Part shown: positions 61,641 through 64,000 of the stretch, piece by piece
How the letters are laid out: each line of letters begins with the position of its first letter
How positions within the stretch are numbered: position 1 is the first letter of the stretch
Assembly: GCF_009728145.1 (NCBI RefSeq)
Contig: NZ_WOCA01000008.1
Span: 62,001-126,000, forward strand
From: Ornithinibacillus caprae
GTDB lineage: Bacteria > Bacillota > Bacilli > Bacillales > Amphibacillaceae
Reading direction: 5' to 3'
Length of the DNA stretch: 64,000 nucleotides
Made by a program: the position numbers and the translations under genes
The notes under the pieces: generated by a model
What the model saw: only the letters and a program-made list of their open reading frames with translations
Database searches by the model: none
What the model was told of the DNA's origin: nothing

Positions 61641-62828
61641 ATGCCAAAATATATTTGGTTGTTAGTAATTGCGATGGCAATCAATGTAACGGGGGCCTCT
61701 TTTCTATGGCCACTTAATACGATTTACATGCACAATGAGCTCGGTAAAAGTCTTGCTTTTGCTGGGGTCATTTTAATGTTTAACCAAGGTGCAGCTATTG
61801 TTGGGAATTTAATAGGTGGTATACTATTTGACAAGTTCAGTGCTTATAAAACTATTATTTTTGGAACGGTACTTGCCTTAGTTGCTTCCATTATTTTATC
61901 GTTTAATCATAATATTGTTCCGTATTCAATTTTGTTGGTTGTTATTGGATTTGGTTCCGGTATTACCGGGCCAGTTATGTTTGCCATGGCAGGATCAGTA
62001 TGGCCACAAGGCGGTAGAAGAGCATTTAATGCTATCTATGTTGCACAGAATCTAGGTGTAGCTTTAGGTGCAACGATAGGTGGATATGTAGCTAGTATTT
62101 CGTTTGATTATATTTTCGTAGCGAACGCTTCTCTTTTTGTTATTTTTTTTCTAATGGTTTTATTTACCTTTAAAGGAATGGATCAGGAACGTGATCGCCA
62201 AATGCATACTTCCGTTATTGAGCAAAGTAAAAAGATTCAAAACAAATCTTCCATTATGGCGTTGATTATTTTAAGTAGTGGATTTTTTGTTACATGGTTA
62301 GCTTATAGTCAGTGGCAATCAACAATCGCATCCCATACACAGGATATTGGAATTCCGTTAGAGCAATATAGTACGCTTTGGGCAATAAATGGTTTTCTTA
62401 TCGTTCTCCTGCAACCTTTGGTAAAATGGATTACAGAAAGAGTAACCAATATAAAGGCACATATTTATATTGGGAATTTCATATTAATTATTTCATTCGT
62501 AATTGCAATGGTTGCAGAACAGTTTACGGTGTTCGCAGTGGCAATGATAATTTTAACGATTGGAGAAATACTTGTTTGGCCGGCTATTCCAACATTGGCA
62601 AATGAGCTCGCACCGAAAGGAAGAGCTGGTTTCTATCAAGGATTTATAAATAGTGTTGCAGCAGCTGGCCGAATGATTGGACCTGTTGTTGGTGGAGTAA
62701 TTGTGGATGTTTTTAATATTCAATTATTATTCTATATATTATTGTTCTTACTCTTTATTCCATTTGTGACTACGAAACTGTTCGACCGAGGGGTTCAACC
62801 GGAAAAAGAACTAGCAGAAGCTAAGTAA
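61641..62828 (+). CDS. MFS transporter (drug-efflux-like)
   Basis: 395 residues, about 12 TM helices, with the MFS loop GGILFDKFSAYKTI between TM2 and TM3 and AGRMIGPVVGGVIVD late. A multidrug or sugar efflux role is typical of the group; substrate not predictable. ATG 61641 is about 9 nt after TGAGAG. It is 13 bp from the next gene, so the two are probably co-transcribed. Confidence 0.8.
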   Translation: MPKYIWLLVIAMAINVTGASFLWPLNTIYMHNELGKSLAFAGVILMFNQGAAIVGNLIGGILFDKFSAYKTIIFGTVLALVASIILSFNHNIVPYSILLVVIGFGSGITGPVMFAMAGSVWPQGGRRAFNAIYVAQNLGVALGATIGGYVASISFDYIFVANASLFVIFFLMVLFTFKGMDQERDRQMHTSVIEQSKKIQNKSSIMALIILSSGFFVTWLAYSQWQSTIASHTQDIGIPLEQYSTLWAINGFLIVLLQPLVKWITERVTNIKAHIYIGNFILIISFVIAMVAEQFTVFAVAMIILTIGEILVWPAIPTLANELAPKGRAGFYQGFINSVAAAGRMIGPVVGGVIVDVFNIQLLFYILLFLLFIPFVTTKLFDRGVQPEKELAEAK

Positions 62829-62841
62829 AAGGAGAATCGAT

Positions 62842-63576
62842 ATGTCAGAAGTTAAATTAGTTGCACTTGATATGGACGGAACACTCCTAAATATGAACGA
62901 GGAAGTCTCTGATTACACAAAACAAGTGATTGCTCAAGCTTTGAAAAAGGAAGTCCATGTTGTTTTAAGTACAGGCAGGTGGCTACAGTCTTGTTACCCA
63001 TACGCAGAAGCATTACAATTACCTTCTTATTTGGTTACATGTAATGGTGGTGAAATATGGACCATGGAGAAAGAATTAGTTGAACAGCATCTATTGAATG
63101 CAACAGATGTTGAAAAGATGTGGCAATTAGGAGAAGAAATTGGTGTCCATATGTGGATGATTTCTACGGAGGATGTATACCGTGGGGAGCGACCAGAAGA
63201 TTTTCAGAAACATCAATGGCTAAAATTTGGTTGTGATTCATATGATACAGATAAGCTAGATCACATGGTCAAAGAGCTATCCTATTTAAAGGGTCTTGAA
63301 CTAACTAATTCATTGCCTACAAATATAGAAGTAAATCCAAAGGGTGTAAGTAAAGCAAGTGCCTTAAAAAAAGTTTGTCAAAAGCTAGGGATCACCATGA
63401 ACGAAGTAATGGCTGTTGGTGATAGCTTGAATGATATAAAAATGATTCAAGAAGCAGGTATTGGTGTTGCAATGGGAAATGCACAGGAAGCCATTAAAAA
63501 TGTAGCAAATTATGTAACGGATACAAACAACAACGACGGTGTAGCAAAAGCTATTGAACGATTTGTATTATCGTAA
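62842..63576 (+). CDS. Cof-type HAD-IIB phosphatase
   Basis: 244 residues. Motif I ALDMDGTLLN, motif II VLSTGRW, motif III Lys in NPKGVSKASAL and motif IV GDSLNDIKMIQEAG; an alpha/beta cap (about 80-180) places it in the IIB/Cof class. Hydrolyses sugar phosphates or flavin/PLP-type phosphates. ATG follows AAAGGAG. Confidence 0.87.
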   Translation: MSEVKLVALDMDGTLLNMNEEVSDYTKQVIAQALKKEVHVVLSTGRWLQSCYPYAEALQLPSYLVTCNGGEIWTMEKELVEQHLLNATDVEKMWQLGEEIGVHMWMISTEDVYRGERPEDFQKHQWLKFGCDSYDTDKLDHMVKELSYLKGLELTNSLPTNIEVNPKGVSKASALKKVCQKLGITMNEVMAVGDSLNDIKMIQEAGIGVAMGNAQEAIKNVANYVTDTNNNDGVAKAIERFVLS

Positions 63577-63586
63577 CATGCTATAT

Positions 63587-63745
63587 ATGAAATACTGAAT
63601 TAGTGAGTAGATGTGCTGAATAAATTTTGGAAATGCTGAATTAGTCGCTTGAAATACTGAATTATTCTCCAAAATGCTGAATAATCAAATATAATGCTGA
63701 ATCTAGAGAGAATGATGAGTAAGCGCAAATCCAGTCCGTACCACT
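63587..63745. repeat. Second AAATGCTGAATTA repeat cluster with the same tail
   Basis: About six diverged units (GAAATACTGAATTAG, AAATGCTGAATTAGTCGCTT, AAAATGCTGAATAATC) are followed by CTAGAGAGAATGATGAGTAA and GCGCAAATCCAGTCCGTACC, matching the tail after the array at 7392. Both clusters lie right behind a gene end. Confidence 0.75.
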
Positions 63746-63803
63746 CTGCCCCGGGCGTTTGTGAGTTTCCTAATTCCCTTAAATTTCTCTATTAATACGT
63801 TAT

Positions 63804-63890
63804 AAAGAACACTTATCTTTCGTTTACGCGATTTTTCTCCTATTTACTTGAATTATCATATTTTGTAAAGTTGGAATTGTTCTATATAAT
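63804..63890 (+). promoter_or_regulatory. Promoter and possible self-operator of the SinR-like gene
   Basis: TTGTAA, 16 nt, TATAAT (63863-63890) make a plausible sigma-A promoter. AAAGAAC at 63804-63810 is the reverse complement of the SinR operator core GTTCTTT, and a further TTGTTCT lies in the spacer. The operator reading is tentative. Confidence 0.4.
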
Positions 63891-63930
63891 GTACATATGA
63901 TGATTGCCTTATGGTAAAGGAGAAATGGAA

Positions 63931-64000
63931 ATGATCGGAAAACGGATCAATAAGATAAGGTTAGATAAGGGATACTCGCTAGCCTTGCTAGCTGAAATGT
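63931..64000 (+). CDS. SinR-like XRE-family regulator, 5' part only
   Basis: The first 23 codons (MIGKRINKIRLDKGYSLALL AEM) run off the window edge. They match the SinR N-terminus, MIGxRIxxxRxxKGYSLxxLA, the start of its HTH. ATG follows AAAGGAG. SinR represses biofilm genes in B. subtilis; the full gene is needed to confirm. Confidence 0.6.
   Translation, partial: MIGKRINKIRLDKGYSLALLAEM

Overview
The window is a chromosomal segment of a low-GC, motile, Gram-positive Bacillaceae. The evidence is AGGAGG-type ribosome binding sites, B. subtilis-like MotA/MotB/CheY proteins, a sigma-D-type flagellin promoter, and a SinR-like gene at the right edge. The repertoire suggests the Oceanobacillus/Virgibacillus/Gracilibacillus neighbourhood, but the sequence alone does not fix the genus. 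I saw no rRNA, tRNA, CRISPR array or prophage.

Layout. 1-7.3 kb: a maltodextrin/alpha-glucoside operon (lipoprotein, two permeases, GH31 alpha-glucosidase, LacI-type regulator) behind a promoter with a cre-like site and LacI-type operators. 7.8-8.3 kb: a flavodoxin behind a Fur box. 8.4-9.9 kb, minus strand: a SpoIID/LytB-domain protein. 10.3-24.4 kb: a long cell-wall recovery operon (PIG-L deacetylase, NagZ, AnmK, sugar ABC importer, NamZ, MurQ, MurR-like regulator, BadF/BadG kinase, two tandem-GNAT proteins, AmiE-like serine hydrolase). Imported MurNAc-GlcNAc fragments would be taken apart in the cytoplasm and funnelled to GlcNAc-6-P. Neither this importer nor the maltodextrin importer has an ATPase gene here, so a shared MsmX-type ATPase elsewhere is expected.

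24.4-33.6 kb is a scarred region. It holds the 3' stump of a lost ABC permease, a HAD gene whose end runs into a dispersed GGGACAG-type repeat, an unusual HTH protein fused to an F1-ATPase-beta-like domain beside an acetamidase gene, an alpha/beta hydrolase broken by an internal inversion, AtoE, a serine hydrolase, a Uma2-type nuclease and a coiled-coil protein. 33.6-36.2 kb: a PutP-like symporter with a tiny membrane protein, then a ureohydrolase-like gene.

36.4-50.4 kb is a motility and chemotaxis island. Flagellin is interrupted by a 367-nt group I intron. A LAGLIDADG endonuclease gene lies outside the intron on the opposite strand. Two c-di-GMP-I (GEMM) riboswitches with terminators precede a LuxR-type regulator (then motAB) and a cheX-cheA-cheW-cheY-mcp operon. 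An EAL phosphodiesterase and a second receptor follow.

51.2-55.7 kb: an alpha/beta hydrolase and a TRAP-TAXI transporter whose binding protein is circularly permuted. 56-60.9 kb: an MFS transporter, a 21-bp tandem array and a pxpB-pxpA-pxpC-pcp pyroglutamate operon. 61-63.6 kb: a DUF1648 protein, an MFS transporter and a Cof-type HAD phosphatase. The window closes with a repeat cluster and the start of a SinR-like regulator.

The most unusual items are the permuted TAXI protein, the HTH-F1-beta-like protein, the intron/endonuclease arrangement in flagellin, the paired c-di-GMP riboswitches, and several traces of recent gene decay.
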